Part shown: positions 36,933 through 48,440 of the stretch, one piece after another
How the letters are laid out: the number at the start of each line of letters is the position of its first letter
Position numbering within the stretch: position 1 is the stretch's first letter
Program-made: the position numbers and the translations under genes
Assembly: GCA_026874595.1 (NCBI GenBank)
Contig: CM049306.1
Span: 78,336,142 to 78,400,141, forward strand
Source of the DNA: Sipunculus nudus
Taxonomy: Eukaryota; Annelida; Sipuncula; Golfingiida; Sipunculidae
DNA: 64,000 bases
Direction of reading: 5' to 3'
Notes under the pieces: generated by a model
Database searches by the model: none
What the model was told of the DNA's origin: nothing
What the model saw: only the letters and a program-made list of their open reading frames with translations

Positions 36933-39900
36933 CAGGGTTGGCAGTTTTATCCGCAGCCGGTTTATCAACTGGATTAATCCGGATCGGATAAAACAGGTTT
37001 TATCCAGTTTTATCCGAAGTTTGGTTGTATATACTGTCTGTGAAGTACACATTTTGTATTATAAGTTTAGCTTTCCACTGTGAAATAATGCAGTTCTAAT
37101 AGGAAACATTTGTGTCTAGTTAACAGATTTATTATTTGACCATATATTTATACAGAAAATATTTTATGTTTCAGAGAGTGATGCAATAATCTTAATAATA
37201 ATATTGAAATTATTTCTCTTCTTCAGGGAAGTCTGTCATAGTGTGACTTATTAAAACATTATCACTGATTTTGTTCATTACTCTATAAAAAAAAAGCTAA
37301 AAACCGCAGTTCACATGGTTAGTTAAACAATCAGTGTAGACACAGAATATCATATATTCACAGATAAACATCTATTCTTACATCTGAGAGAGATGTAATT
37401 AATCCAGTTATTTATTGCATACATGACTTAAGATACACACTTATATCACTGGTCCTGGAGGTCCATAATTTTGTAGGGGTAACCTCTCAGACGCAAATGA
37501 TAAATTCTTGAAAAGCTATCTTGTTAAAGTGGGTTTCTCTGTATGTGGTGCATGAGTGTGATTCCTAGTCCCTTTTGCCTGTGGTAAGGTATGTTTAAAC
37601 AAGCGGCAAAATTTGGCTACCATTTAACAACCATGCAGCCAGTCATGGCAGCCTGAGAGGAGAAACCTCCATTGGATCATTAATTCTTTCTCCTCCACAA
37701 TATGAGAGAAACTATAAGTTGTTGACAATTGGGCTGCAAAAGTCACCCTGCAGCCTGTCCTGTGACTATGAGTAAATATTTGATGGCTGAGGATGATGCT
37801 ATATAAAGATGTTACATCATATTGCGAAACTGACTACTAGCCAGAAGAGTAACATCGAAGAGAGAGAGACTGCTCCTCATCCTGGTGTGTGTTGAGCATA
37901 AGCAATAGTGACTACTTGCAACAGTGAAACATGAACCTGGAGGAAATTGCCAATTGGATATAAAAGTTTAAAACTTATATTTTAATTAATAAACCCTCTG
38001 GATTTATTTATCCAGATTAGCATTTATTTTCATTTATATAATTTTACCAGGTTATTCTTAGTTTGATCCAGTTTAATACTGTATCATCCAGATAAAACTG
38101 GATTAGACATGATGAAACCCAGTTTTATCCACTGTCCTGGATTAAACACGTTTTATCCGGATAAAACCCAACCTTGATGTTCAGGATTCATGTAGAAGGC
38201 ATGTCGATGTCATATTATCATGTCATGGTTTATGTTGACTACTACTATAATATGAGACGGTCCAGTCAGTTTAGACCCATCTTGGAAATGAAGACCGGAT
38301 TCTATACTCTGGTCTTATTCTTTGTTAAGTGTTGCGACATGTGAGGGCTTTGCTTGAAACTGAGAAACTCTTCCAGTAATTCAAATACAGCACTCATTAT
38401 GCCCCCCCCCCCCCCCAGTGGACACGTGTTTTTTTCGGTGCCATCGTCAGTCGTCTGTAGGAAATCTTATGAACGCGATAACTTTGGAAGGGCTGCATAG
38501 TTTCCTGCAAAATTTTAAACACTCCTTGTTCATCCCAAAATCTGGGGATATTTTCCTTTGATTTATAAATGCAGTCTGTTTTATAAATGCCCTCGTCTAT
38601 TGGATTTGGTAAAATTTACATACTCTCTTAAATAACATTTTAGTTATGATTTTTATATGCATAATTACCGGTTATAAAGTGTTTTGAAAATTAAAAAGAA
38701 TTTCTTGTTGTATTAAATGCACATTAAAATGTGCATAAAATATGTCTATTGTCTAAAGCTTTAAGTTCATTTTCGCTGAATACAAAAGTTTCCCAGGATA
38801 ACTATCCCAGCACACAGGATTACTCCAGATATCCAATTCACCTGTTATATACATTGTTATGGTTCATTGCCTCTGTGTGTAGGTAAAACTCTCTCATGAC
38901 TGTTCACCATATAACATGACAGCTTGGCCAGAAGTCCATGGTTTTATGTAACCTGCAACTCCCAATCAAGAAGAATAAACATGAAAGAAAAAAACACTGA
39001 TTTGATGTTTGATAATCTTGATTTATTATGTGGCCTGAGTGCTATGAATATGATTGTTTTTGGTCAGTGATTGCGCTGGATGCAAGCTTATTCTCAGTTC
39101 ATTACAGGCCAGGGTTGTTCTCCTGGGAATTACCGCCCTGGGAAAGACAGCTCAAATACTACCATCTGGGAATTACTGGGAAAATACCCCCTGGATATTA
39201 ATAATGTGAATGAGAAATAAGGAAAAACCCTCTCTAAATATGTGTCATATTCAACTAATTGAACTAACAAAGGTAAACGAGTGTGTATGCAGGAATATTA
39301 GTCAGAGTCCACTCATTTTTTTTAAATGTTAAGGTCATAAATTACTCTATTTTCACAAAAAGAAAACTGCTCAATTGTTTACTGTGAAGACAGCTTGAAA
39401 CATGTGTTTTTAAATACATTCAGAGTCTTTTGTGTCTTCATGTAAAAAGTGTTTTCAAGTTATAAAAATAAGATCTAATTTTAAAGCACCAATTAGTATT
39501 TGCCACATCACATCACCTCACAGCATATATTACTAATCCAAAATCACATATGGGTCCTTGTGGTTTCTTATCCAGTCATGCATGCTATCACAGGTACGTA
39601 TTATGTTAGCTCCAATCCAAGCCATCAAAGACAAAACAACTGCATGGCTTCGACTGCCTGCTTTGATGATTATCAAAGCAGGCAGGGTAAAGAACAAAAA
39701 TTACATCATTAGTTTATACTACCCCTAATATGAGGGGTTTCTGAGACCTCGGAGTTGCTCAGTAGTACTCAGTTACAGGGGTAAGCAGATGGATTTAGAA
39801 TGAAATATTTTAGGAGAAAACACCATATTTCATGTATATTTAACATACCTGGTATGTAATTAGGTCTATTTAAGTAATAAGTTAAAAAATTCCATATTTT

Positions 39901-41843
39901 TGCAGATAAAAATTATATACTGTGCACATCAAAGTGTGCAATCTTAAATGAGCATATATATATATACATAATAATGATATTCAAAAGCTCCAGTTTCCCA
40001 ATAATACATACACTATTTGCCAAGGCTGACATGTTGGTTAGAGTGGTTTAGCTAATTATATGCTCAAGATATAGGTCTGGATTTAACTGCCTTGCCAAAA
40101 ACAGGTTTTAGATCAGTTTAGACATCAAATGGATTTCAGTTTAAACCTAGAAAAAATGTCTCTTGGCACAGTACACCACAGGTCAGTGTATTTTATTTTT
40201 TGCACCACCATGAAATGTTTTCCAAGTAAATATCACTAAAAACAAAATGCAAACAAAACACTGTTCACCAGCTGCCTGAACAAGACCATATGTACAAGAA
40301 ATGGAACAGGCCATTGGTTGACAGAATTGACTGGTTAAATTCTTGGTGCCTTAAATTCCGGGTAACGCTTATTGTTTGATAAAAACATCACACCAGACAG
40401 CCATGTAAAACAAGTTTTCAAGAGTAATTTGATTGGTTCAATTGCCTTTTCAGTAATCATGACATAGACACCAGAGCGGGTCACTGAATCAAAGTCTGTG
40501 AAATCATAGCCACACACTTGATAGTATGAAGATGGGTGGGTAGGGAGTCTCAGTAGACATAACTCTTGCATGAAGAAGTATAGGGAGGAATCCAGGGTTG
40601 GCAGTTTTATCCGCAGTTGGTTTAATCCACTGGATAAATCCGGATTAATCCGGATCGGATAAAACAGGTTTAATCCAGTTTTATCCGAAGTTTTGGTGTA
40701 AACTGTCTGCGAAGTAGACATTTTATATTAAGTTTAGCTTTCCACTGTAAAGAAAAACAGTTCTTATAAGGAACATTTTATGTCTTGTTAACTGAATTAT
40801 TATGTGACTATATATTTATACATAAAACTCATTATTTTTGTCACAGATAGTCATGCTATGATTCTAATAATAATTGTGAAGCTTTTAACTATTTCTCTTC
40901 TTCAGTGAGGTCAGTTCGTGTATGACTTATTAAAACATTATCACCTATTTTGTACATTACACTATAAAAAAAGCTAAACAACTGCAGTTCACACATTTTT
41001 AGTTAAACTCCACAATCAGTGGTACTATAGAATATCATTTATTCACAGAAAAGCATCTTTTCCTTCATCTGAGAGAGATGTACATAATCCGGTCATTTAA
41101 TGCATAGATGACTTAAGATATACAGTGACATCAGTTACTATGTCAATAATTTTGTGGGGAAGACCTTTCAAGAAGCAAAGGATAAAACACTTGAAAAGCT
41201 ATCTTCCCAAGTTGGTTTATCTGAATGTTATGTAATAGTGTGATTCCTTGATCATTGGAAAGGCATGTTTATACAAGCAGCATCAATGGGCTACCATTTG
41301 ACAACCATCCAGTCATGACAGCCTGAGAGGAGATACCTATATTGAATCAAAGTCATTCAGGCATCCTCCTCCACAGAGTCTCTAAAACTAGTTGTTGACC
41401 ATTGGGCTGCAAAAGTCACCATATAAGCCTACCCTGTGACTATGAGCAAATATGTGATGGCTGATCGAGGATGATGCTATAAAGATGATACATCCTATTG
41501 AGAAATTGACAACCAGCCAGAAAAGTAACAAAGAAAACGAAGGGACAGCTACTCAATCTGGTGTGTTGAGCATAAGCTAATAGTGAGTAGTAAAACATGA
41601 ATCTGGGGGAAACTGCCAACTCGATATAATTATAATTTATATATTGTTAATATATTAATAAACCTTCTGAACTTACTTATCCAGATTATCATTTTTGTTA
41701 ATTCAATGAAATTTTACAAGGGATTCTTAGTTAAATCCAGTTTAATCCTGTATAATCCGGATAAAACTGGATAAAACCGGATAAAACCAAGTTTTAGCCA
41801 TTGTCCTGGATTAAACAAGTTTTATCCGGATAACCCAACCCTG
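36933..41843. mobile_element. Composite hAT-like transposon, copy in U4
   Basis: Element A 36933-38176, passenger 38177-40592, element B 40593-41843. GGTATAAC lies on both sides (36925-36932 and 41844-41851). The right flank here (GGTATAACATATT) matches the empty site in U5 better than the U1/U2 copies do. Confidence 0.85.
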
Positions 41844-41851
41844 GGTATAAC

Positions 41852-42253
41852 ATATTAAACCCGCATCCAACTCCGCACCCATATAACCCAAAGGGGGTGG
41901 GGGATCTCGAGACATTAAATAGTGTAGTAGGTTGTTAGGAAGGAGTTTCCACATCATATGGCTTATGAATTTTTAATTCTAATACTTAGTTAATTTTAAA
42001 CAGGTTGGGTAAAACACAACGTAATATTCTCGGTCATGAAAGAGTTTTAAATTCTAAGGGTGGGGCGGTGGCGACCACACCGTGTTAGGTAGAGGGTAGT
42101 TATTTATTCTTCATCGCCTGACCATCCATGACTATTAATATATGACCCAATCATAACCAGGGGTCTTATAAAAAACACATCATACCCTAATGCCGCAACA
42201 TTTGATGATTAAATTAATGAAATTATCGTTTCCTTTTATTTGCTCTCTATTTT

Positions 42254-42297
<44 letters not shown>

Positions 42298-42554
42298 TGA
42301 TAAACCCACAAATAAACGAAACAAACTTACTCAAATATTCTTTTTTTGGACACGTCACATGATGAAAATAAAACCAATTTTTATTTATAATGAAAATGTT
42401 TTAATATTGCACAATAAAACACATAGGCATTGTTGATAATGTTTCACAATATCCAACAAATATCACGATTTACTTGGACTCCTCATAATATCCGACATTA
42501 TATTATTTATATGTACATTTGCATCAGATAAAAAACATTTTACAATTATATTTT
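41852..42554. other. 3' flank of the U4 sHSP gene with (CT)n tract
   Basis: Homologous to 5029-5731, with (CT)n at about 42258-42294. It includes the diverged patch 42470-42535. No gene is seen. Confidence 0.55.
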
Positions 42555-43565
42555 TCAAGCGGGCATCGAGATATCAGATTGTCCATGATTAGCGTCCCCA
42601 CGGCCACGGGTTATGTGAAGCATCCCATCTTCTGTCATTTTGGTCTGCAGTGACGTCATGTCCACGTCATCAGGCAGCGTAGTCACGCGGTAAATCTCCC
42701 GATAACTGGACATATCCCCATCTTTATCTTCATGTCTGCCGTGAACAATCAGACGGTCGTCCTTCACCTTGACCTTAACATCCTCTGGACGGAACCCGCT
42801 CAGGTCAAAGTTCACAATAACATCATGACCTGGTACCACCGCGGTTTCTGAGTCTTGAAGGAGGTTCAGTGTTCTACAGTTTTTGTCACAACAAGCATCA
42901 ACTTCCTGTACTCTTTCTTTTTCTGTAGTGTCATCCACTGTCTGTTTATGGCTGTCGTTCTGTTGTTCTGTTTCACCTGTGTTACTGTGATAAGTGTCTT
43001 TCTGTGTTTTGTTTTGTACAGGGATTATCACTGGATTATCCCTGGATTTCTGACTGTTCTTGTATGGAGCTGACAATGACAACTCACCGTTTGGACTGTA
43101 GTACACCCGCAGAGCTTTAGTATCAACGTCACGTGGCACGTGGAACTCACGTGTTATGCTCAAGGTTTCGTGTCCGCTTTCCTCCGTCTCTCCTGCTACT
43201 TTCTTCTTCCCATCCACAACCAAACGCCCGTCTTCTGTTGCCTTCACAGTCAGTTGATCTTCAGTAAATTCTCCCATGTGTATTTTTTTCCTCCATTCGT
43301 TTACTTTTTTCTTCTTCCTATCACAGCATGCCGTTTTACAGGACCTCGTCCGCAATCCCATGGGAGCCACGGCTGTTACCCAGGGCAACCAGGAGTTATC
43401 TTCATAGTTTCTCTGAAAACCCCAGTTGCCATCATCATCACTATCAACATCATCACCGTGATGTAATGTAAAATCATCAAAAATCCTGTTGATCCAGCCG
43501 GTGCTGTATGGATGATATCGTCGACGGCGTTGACCAGAGCAGATCATCGGGATAACGAGTGTCAT
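42555..43565 (-). CDS. Small heat shock protein with two ACDs, chimeric paralog (U4)
   Basis: 336 residues with the same layout as U1: N-terminal arm, ACD1 ending NGELSLSAP, IIPV, acidic linker, ACD2 ending with DGMLHI. By eye it differs from U1 at about 39 of the first 220 residues but only about 2 of the last 117. The nucleotide sequence changes character near 42900. The 3' half is thus of the amplified type and the 5' half of an older type, closer to the U5/U6 genes. This indicates gene conversion or an unequal crossover within the gene. The frame is intact and the HSE promoter is complete, so it is probably functional. Confidence 0.93.
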   Translation of the reverse strand: MTLVIPMICSGQRRRRYHPYSTGWINRIFDDFTLHHGDDVDSDDDGNWGFQRNYEDNSWLPWVTAVAPMGLRTRSCKTACCDRKKKKVNEWRKKIHMGEFTEDQLTVKATEDGRLVVDGKKKVAGETEESGHETLSITREFHVPRDVDTKALRVYYSPNGELSLSAPYKNSQKSRDNPVIIPVQNKTQKDTYHSNTGETEQQNDSHKQTVDDTTEKERVQEVDACCDKNCRTLNLLQDSETAVVPGHDVIVNFDLSGFRPEDVKVKVKDDRLIVHGRHEDKDGDMSSYREIYRVTTLPDDVDMTSLQTKMTEDGMLHITRGRGDANHGQSDISMPA

Positions 43566-43670
43566 CTTGAAAGCTTAGCCTGAAACAACAGTCGGCCTAC
43601 AGAAGTTCTACAACAGTTGTGTCTTTCTTTATCGATGGCAGTTAACTCTGCTGCCGTCTGGACGTTCACT

Positions 43671-43790
43671 CTATATATCTCTTGAGCTAAATTGGTTCTA
43701 GAAAACTCCGGAATTTCGACACAATTCCTGATGATTCCATGGAAAAATATAATATACCGAGTACACACGGGAACATGCTGGAATATTCTG
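43671..43790 (-). promoter_or_regulatory. Heat-shock promoter of the U4 minus-strand sHSP
   Basis: A TATA-like CTATATAT lies at 43671-43678. The HSE at 43696-43713 reads TTC-GAA-CTC-GAA at 5-bp spacing, the best match among the copies. A second HSE is at 43771-43788. CATGCGCA is at 43821-43828. It shares the 1.4-kb intergenic region with the divergent gene at 44979. Confidence 0.8.
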
Positions 43791-43829
43791 ATTGCTGGTA
43801 AACAAAATTGACCCAGTACGCATGCGCAT

Positions 43830-44512
43830 CGTGGTAGTTCTCCCATCAATGAACAGATAAACATATATTTATTACACGATTTTCGTGCCCCATACAGGAT
43901 ATCGAACTGTCTCTTAAAGACGCCCTAAATTGTATCAGAAAAGGCTTCATTGACGTGTATACAAAATAAACTAAAAACAGTGCTTTTCATAGGTTTTAAT
44001 AAATAAAGTCGTCAGCACGATAGATCTATGGCGCAAGCGACGCCTTTCTGTCGTAAAGAGAACTAACTAGACAGTTGTGGACCAATACTTCTGAATACCT
44101 CTTAGTTCTTACTTATCCCTTTTAATGGTTACAGATGCGGCAATTATTAAAACATATTTATATTTATATATATATGTATATATATATATATGTATATACA
44201 AATATATGTACTTATTGGAGACAGATAATGGACAATGTGTCATAATTATGAGATTGTGCATGTATTAATTTGGGATGCGCCAAATAATTAGTGTTGCACT
44301 CTATATAGCGTTTGTTTCATATATAAATATTTTCTATATTTCATATATATCGTATATATTCATAATACATGGTAATATATACATGCATGTAATTCATTAA
44401 TAATAATAAATTAAATCAATATACATGTATATAATAATTTAATATATACACACAAGTACGTGATATATATATATGTGGTTTATAAAAACATTAAGGCATG
44501 TATTAAAATATC

Positions 44513-44548
<36 letters not shown>

Positions 44549-44570
44549 CATACATTTATATATAACATCA
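43830..44570. other. Intergenic AT-rich region between divergent sHSP promoters (U4)
   Basis: It lacks the 2-kb U1-U3 segment (junction about 44085) and has one diverged copy of the 140-bp repeat near 44100-44240. AT runs lie at about 44165-44210 and 44515-44545. No gene is seen. Confidence 0.55.
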
Positions 44571-44609
44571 CAAAGCTTTGCGTGTGTATGACAGCGTGCT
44601 GAGTGAGAC

Positions 44610-44860
44610 CACCAGGGAGAATCCATATATGGTCTGATGAATATTGATAGCTGTACCTTATACGGTATACGGTACACTGCCCATGCGCACTGGGTTATGT
44701 TTACCAGCGGATTCATGAACATTCTTGATAAGTCAACGTGTCCGTAGAACTTTCCTGATAATGTGTATGTTGGTATATGAGTGTACACAATGATGAAATA
44801 GCAGTTCTCGAGCTTCCCTGATATTCCAGAACTTCACTTGAAGTAGTATTTATACACCGT
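44610..44860 (+). promoter_or_regulatory. HSE/CArG promoter of the plus-strand sHSP (U4)
   Basis: A perfect CArG box CCATATATGG is at 44623-44632 and a one-mismatch box CCTTATACGG at 44656-44665. CATGCGCA lies at 44682-44689. A four-module HSE TTC-GAA-TTC-GAT lies at 44712-44729, a second HSE GAA-TTC-GAT at 44747-44759, and a TTC-GAA-TTC cluster at 44824-44835. A TATA-like TATTTATAC (44847-44855) sits about 125 bp upstream of the start codon. CArG boxes bind SRF and HSEs bind HSF1. Joint use here is inference. Confidence 0.75.
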
Positions 44861-44978
44861 TTGGTTGAACGGAGACAGTTATCACAGCGATTACAGGAGA
44901 GTGCGCGTCTAAATAAGGTCACTGCAGCATACAGACCATATCGTAACGTGTTATATCGTATATACAACAAACAAGAAG

Positions 44979-46124
44979 ATGACGTTTCTACTACCCACGT
45001 TAATATACAACCACGGACCATTCGTTCCGAACTGTCGGCGTCACAGGCCGAATCCGTGGTCAATGGACAATGTTTTCATGGACCATCCACACGAAGACCC
45101 CTCGGGATTGTTCGGCATCTTGGAAGCACACCCATGGTTTGTCACAGCGGGCAGACGACACCCGGGACTGAACAGGAAAGACCAGATGCAATGGCCGATG
45201 TTTGTAAGTGACCTGTCAGATCCCTGTTGTGATGCCGAGAAAAAAACAAACGGCTGCCAACAGGGAGAGAAAACCTGGTGCCGACGAATAAAGATGGAAG
45301 GATTCGGTCGAGATGAGGTCACCGTGAAGATTGGGGGACGTCACGTGCTCGTGGAAGGTCAGAAGAAAATATTGATAGGGAAGGAGAAAGAAGCGTACGA
45401 CACTGTACGGATGACACGTGACCTTCACGTACCTGATGACGTACCCACAACAACATTAGGCGTGTTTCACTGTAGGAATGGCGAACTGGTTCTCGTCGCC
45501 AAGCACAAGAGGAAATTTGACGGTGCGTCAAACGTCAAAAAGGAAGATAATGTCAACCAGATAACAGAAAGTCACAGTTCAAACAAGCATGTGAATGACG
45601 ATGACACAGCAGATTTTGAATGCAGCAAGTGTGAATGTGATGACGAAACAATGAAAGATAATTGTTCATGCACCGACAATGAGAGGTCTCCTGTAGAGTG
45701 CGCATGCAGATCGACAAATAAAAATGAAGAGGACAAGGGTGTAGGCCTATCTGTTACCTTGACAAAAGAGGCAGAAGACAAGGTAACGTCGATCCCCGTT
45801 TCTACGGCGTCAGAGGAAATACAATCCACTGAAAACAAAGATGACGCAAAAATGATGAACCTGAAAGTAGACCTGTCAGGGTTCAAACCAGAGGAGATCG
45901 AGGTCAAGGTGAAGGACGAACGTGTCATCGTACATGCGCGTCACGAAGATACAACTGACGAATGCAACAGTTACCGGGAGGTTTATCGAGTTTTTACACT
46001 TCCGGTTGAAGCGGATATTACGTCACTGCAGTCAGGACTGGGAGAGGACGGAACACTTTTCTTGCAAGCCCCTCTCAGTGACATCGACTCAAATGACGAT
46101 GAGATTCAAGTCTCAGAAGACTAG
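44979..46124 (+). CDS. Divergent small heat shock protein with two ACDs and a Cys-rich linker
   Basis: 381 residues, intronless. ACD1 is about 104-177 (ending NGELVLVA) and ACD2 about 293-364 (DLSGFKPEEIEVKVKDER, ending DGTLFL). Between them is a 110-residue acidic linker with closely spaced cysteines at 215, 218, 220, 229, 231, 241 and 243. An SIPV motif at 271-274 could be the I-x-V docking motif. It is related to the minus-strand genes in both ACDs and in PEDV/PEEIEVKVKD-type strands, but the arm differs. The cysteines could bind metal or form redox-sensitive crosslinks, which is a guess. AATAAA lies at 46375-46380. It is the only intact plus-strand member in the window. Confidence 0.92.
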   Translation: MTFLLPTLIYNHGPFVPNCRRHRPNPWSMDNVFMDHPHEDPSGLFGILEAHPWFVTAGRRHPGLNRKDQMQWPMFVSDLSDPCCDAEKKTNGCQQGEKTWCRRIKMEGFGRDEVTVKIGGRHVLVEGQKKILIGKEKEAYDTVRMTRDLHVPDDVPTTTLGVFHCRNGELVLVAKHKRKFDGASNVKKEDNVNQITESHSSNKHVNDDDTADFECSKCECDDETMKDNCSCTDNERSPVECACRSTNKNEEDKGVGLSVTLTKEAEDKVTSIPVSTASEEIQSTENKDDAKMMNLKVDLSGFKPEEIEVKVKDERVIVHARHEDTTDECNSYREVYRVFTLPVEADITSLQSGLGEDGTLFLQAPLSDIDSNDDEIQVSED

Positions 46125-48440
46125 CACATACCTTTGATCAAGAATTTAATACTTTGTATTTTATATCTATGTGCAAAGCATATCATTTATATTATACAAC
46201 GCTGGCCTTTATATATGTACTATAATATATATAAATACAATAATTATTTATTACATGGACGTATTCATAAATGTGTATATGTGTACTCTTTTTCATATCA
46301 CACAAGATGTGTTCAAATGTGAATGGTGTATTTTTTATTTGTTAGTAAAAATATAAAAATTCCTTATATTTATCAATAAAGATCATAAAATTTAAGCTTT
46401 TATCTCATATTTCTTCAATGCAAAATGTGACTGCATGTGAGTAAGTTTGAAAGGATTTGTGGGGTTTAACATTTATAATCAATTATTCCATGCTTTTAGT
46501 TTCAAACAGTGTAAACATAGGTCCCAACTATGATATTTTAAACACCTGCGGGCAGATAAAAAAGCATGTTTATCGTATGCATGTCACTATCGAATTACTG
46601 CGCAGATCCAATTCTGTTTTCAAATACTTAATTAAACACGTAACATTCGGCAAAGTTGGCAAAGAGAAAAACTATGTATATATATATATATAATATATAC
46701 ATTAAAAGGTAACTAGTTGCAAAACCTTTGCAAAACTCTCGTTCGTCTCTACTATTTGAGTGTATATTAACTATTTTGTCCCCCCAAAATATAAACACGT
46801 GGATACTGTGTGCAGTGGGATCAGGGTTTCTGGCTTATTTTCTGCAAATCATTTCTATATGAGAAACTTTCCAACACAGTGATAATGAAGGCTTATATGG
46901 GTGTCTTTTATGATCATATATTAAACACAATTGTTTGTTAATATACTTTTATATATATGTATATATATATACGGATTGAGCAGCCTATGTTTTACTGCAA
47001 TATAACACTCCTTTATGGGCACAATGTGGTGGAATAAAATATGTTATTTCCCCTGTTGTTTAAAAAAAAATGGCCGGACATATCTTCCCTGTCCCTCACA
47101 AAAATGCTCCCATGCGTTCTTTAATTTCCTTTCGAATTAAATCCAAAGTTGGAGTAAGTATATATATAGTTGCACCTTTATCAACATAGCCTCCCAAACC
47201 GGCGTCAAGTTCACGCCATATTTTAGAAAAGGATATTATTAATCTATGGAATTTAATCATTATCTCATTATTAAAGACAATTATTTATTGCATAGTTTTT
47301 TCATTAATACAAATAAGGAATCAACTATGTTCAACATACGACGTCCGGGTTCAAAAGATGATTATTTCAGTGAACTGCCAGTTCGCAGCGTTAAAGTTGC
47401 AAGTTATAGCAAACCCGATATTTATAGAAGTGGCTCAATCTATAATACATATAAAGGGAATTCGCTCCACTTTTGCCGTTAATGTTCTCTGAAACCGCAT
47501 TGCATATGACATTGTGTCATACCTCATTTTAAAGGTTTTTGTCGCCGCAGTGACATAAAGGCAATATGAGAATAAATAATTTTAATGTACATATAAATTT
47601 GAGAGATTTAGCTAAACCGAGCACAGCTGAACTGCCTTCGGCAATATTTGGAATGCGTGCATCGTGTTCACTCAACCTCAGTCACACGATTAAGGACTAT
47701 TGTTCATATGACTAATGCTTGCTTTCAGTGAGGAATTAGAGCAAGTATGGTCTTACATTTGACTCAGGCTCTCGTCCACGTGCGTGGTAAGTAAAAGTGA
47801 AAAACAAATGTTTCTAGCTTTATGAAATGGAGGGTTCAACCTAGCAGGATCAATAAGAAAACTATTTCAAGGTCCAAATTTTAGGGACAGGGATTGGGTG
47901 GTGGCTGGGGTTTCAGGCCTGGTTTGGTCTGATACAATAAAAAAAATTGTGGCTGCTGAAAAATGGAATACGGACCCTCTGCATGGAGTCTCATTGGGTC
48001 TGCCTCTCTTAGTTACAAAGTGTGCATATTTATGTTTCTGTCTTCAGGAACAGTTTCCTTGCATTGTACACTTAATTAAACGTTCATGTTTTCCTCACAT
48101 CAACCTCTTCTTTATACGTTCAACGATAAAAATAAGTCAAATATCATCGGAAACCTGAATGCCCCGTAGTTTTATTCCGGTTCGCAATGTAAACATCTTC
48201 ACTGGGGAGGCCTCAAGGTAAACCTACCGGGGTATGAATTTCTTGCCACGAGCACAGTGCCACAAAATAATGTAAAAATATTTTACAACATCATATTGAG
48301 ACAGTATCCCACTCAACAACTTTATTCTCATTTAAATTTTTTAAATAAAAAAATGAGCCAACATTCCACATTTCAGTAATTATATATCCCGTACTCCGGT
48401 AAAAAGCCCGGTTTTACGGTTTTATCAGCTAGTCCGTTAT
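46125..48440. other. Intergenic region after the plus-strand sHSP
   Basis: No gene is supported. Visible features are the polyadenylation signal of the preceding gene (46375-46380), short AT runs (46676-46692 and 46950-46970), and a segment at about 46700-46860 that is homologous to about 52785-52945 in U5. Short ORFs here have no family resemblance. Confidence 0.5.

Larger units (their letters stand above)
36802..42900. repeat. Partial tandem unit U4, the part nearly identical to U1-U3
   Basis: This stretch matches U1-U3 closely through the hAT composite, the 3' flank and the C-terminal coding half of the sHSP gene. A patch at about 42470-42535 is more diverged. From about 42900 rightward, divergence rises sharply. 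The near-identical block therefore ends inside the sHSP reading frame. Confidence 0.85.

Noticed and set aside
44861-45322. ORFs overlapping the start of the plus-strand sHSP in other frames
   Set aside because: Shadow frames of the conserved 381-residue protein.
47246-47482. 78-residue ORF after the plus-strand sHSP
   Set aside because: No recognisable domain, AT-rich context, not conserved in U5.
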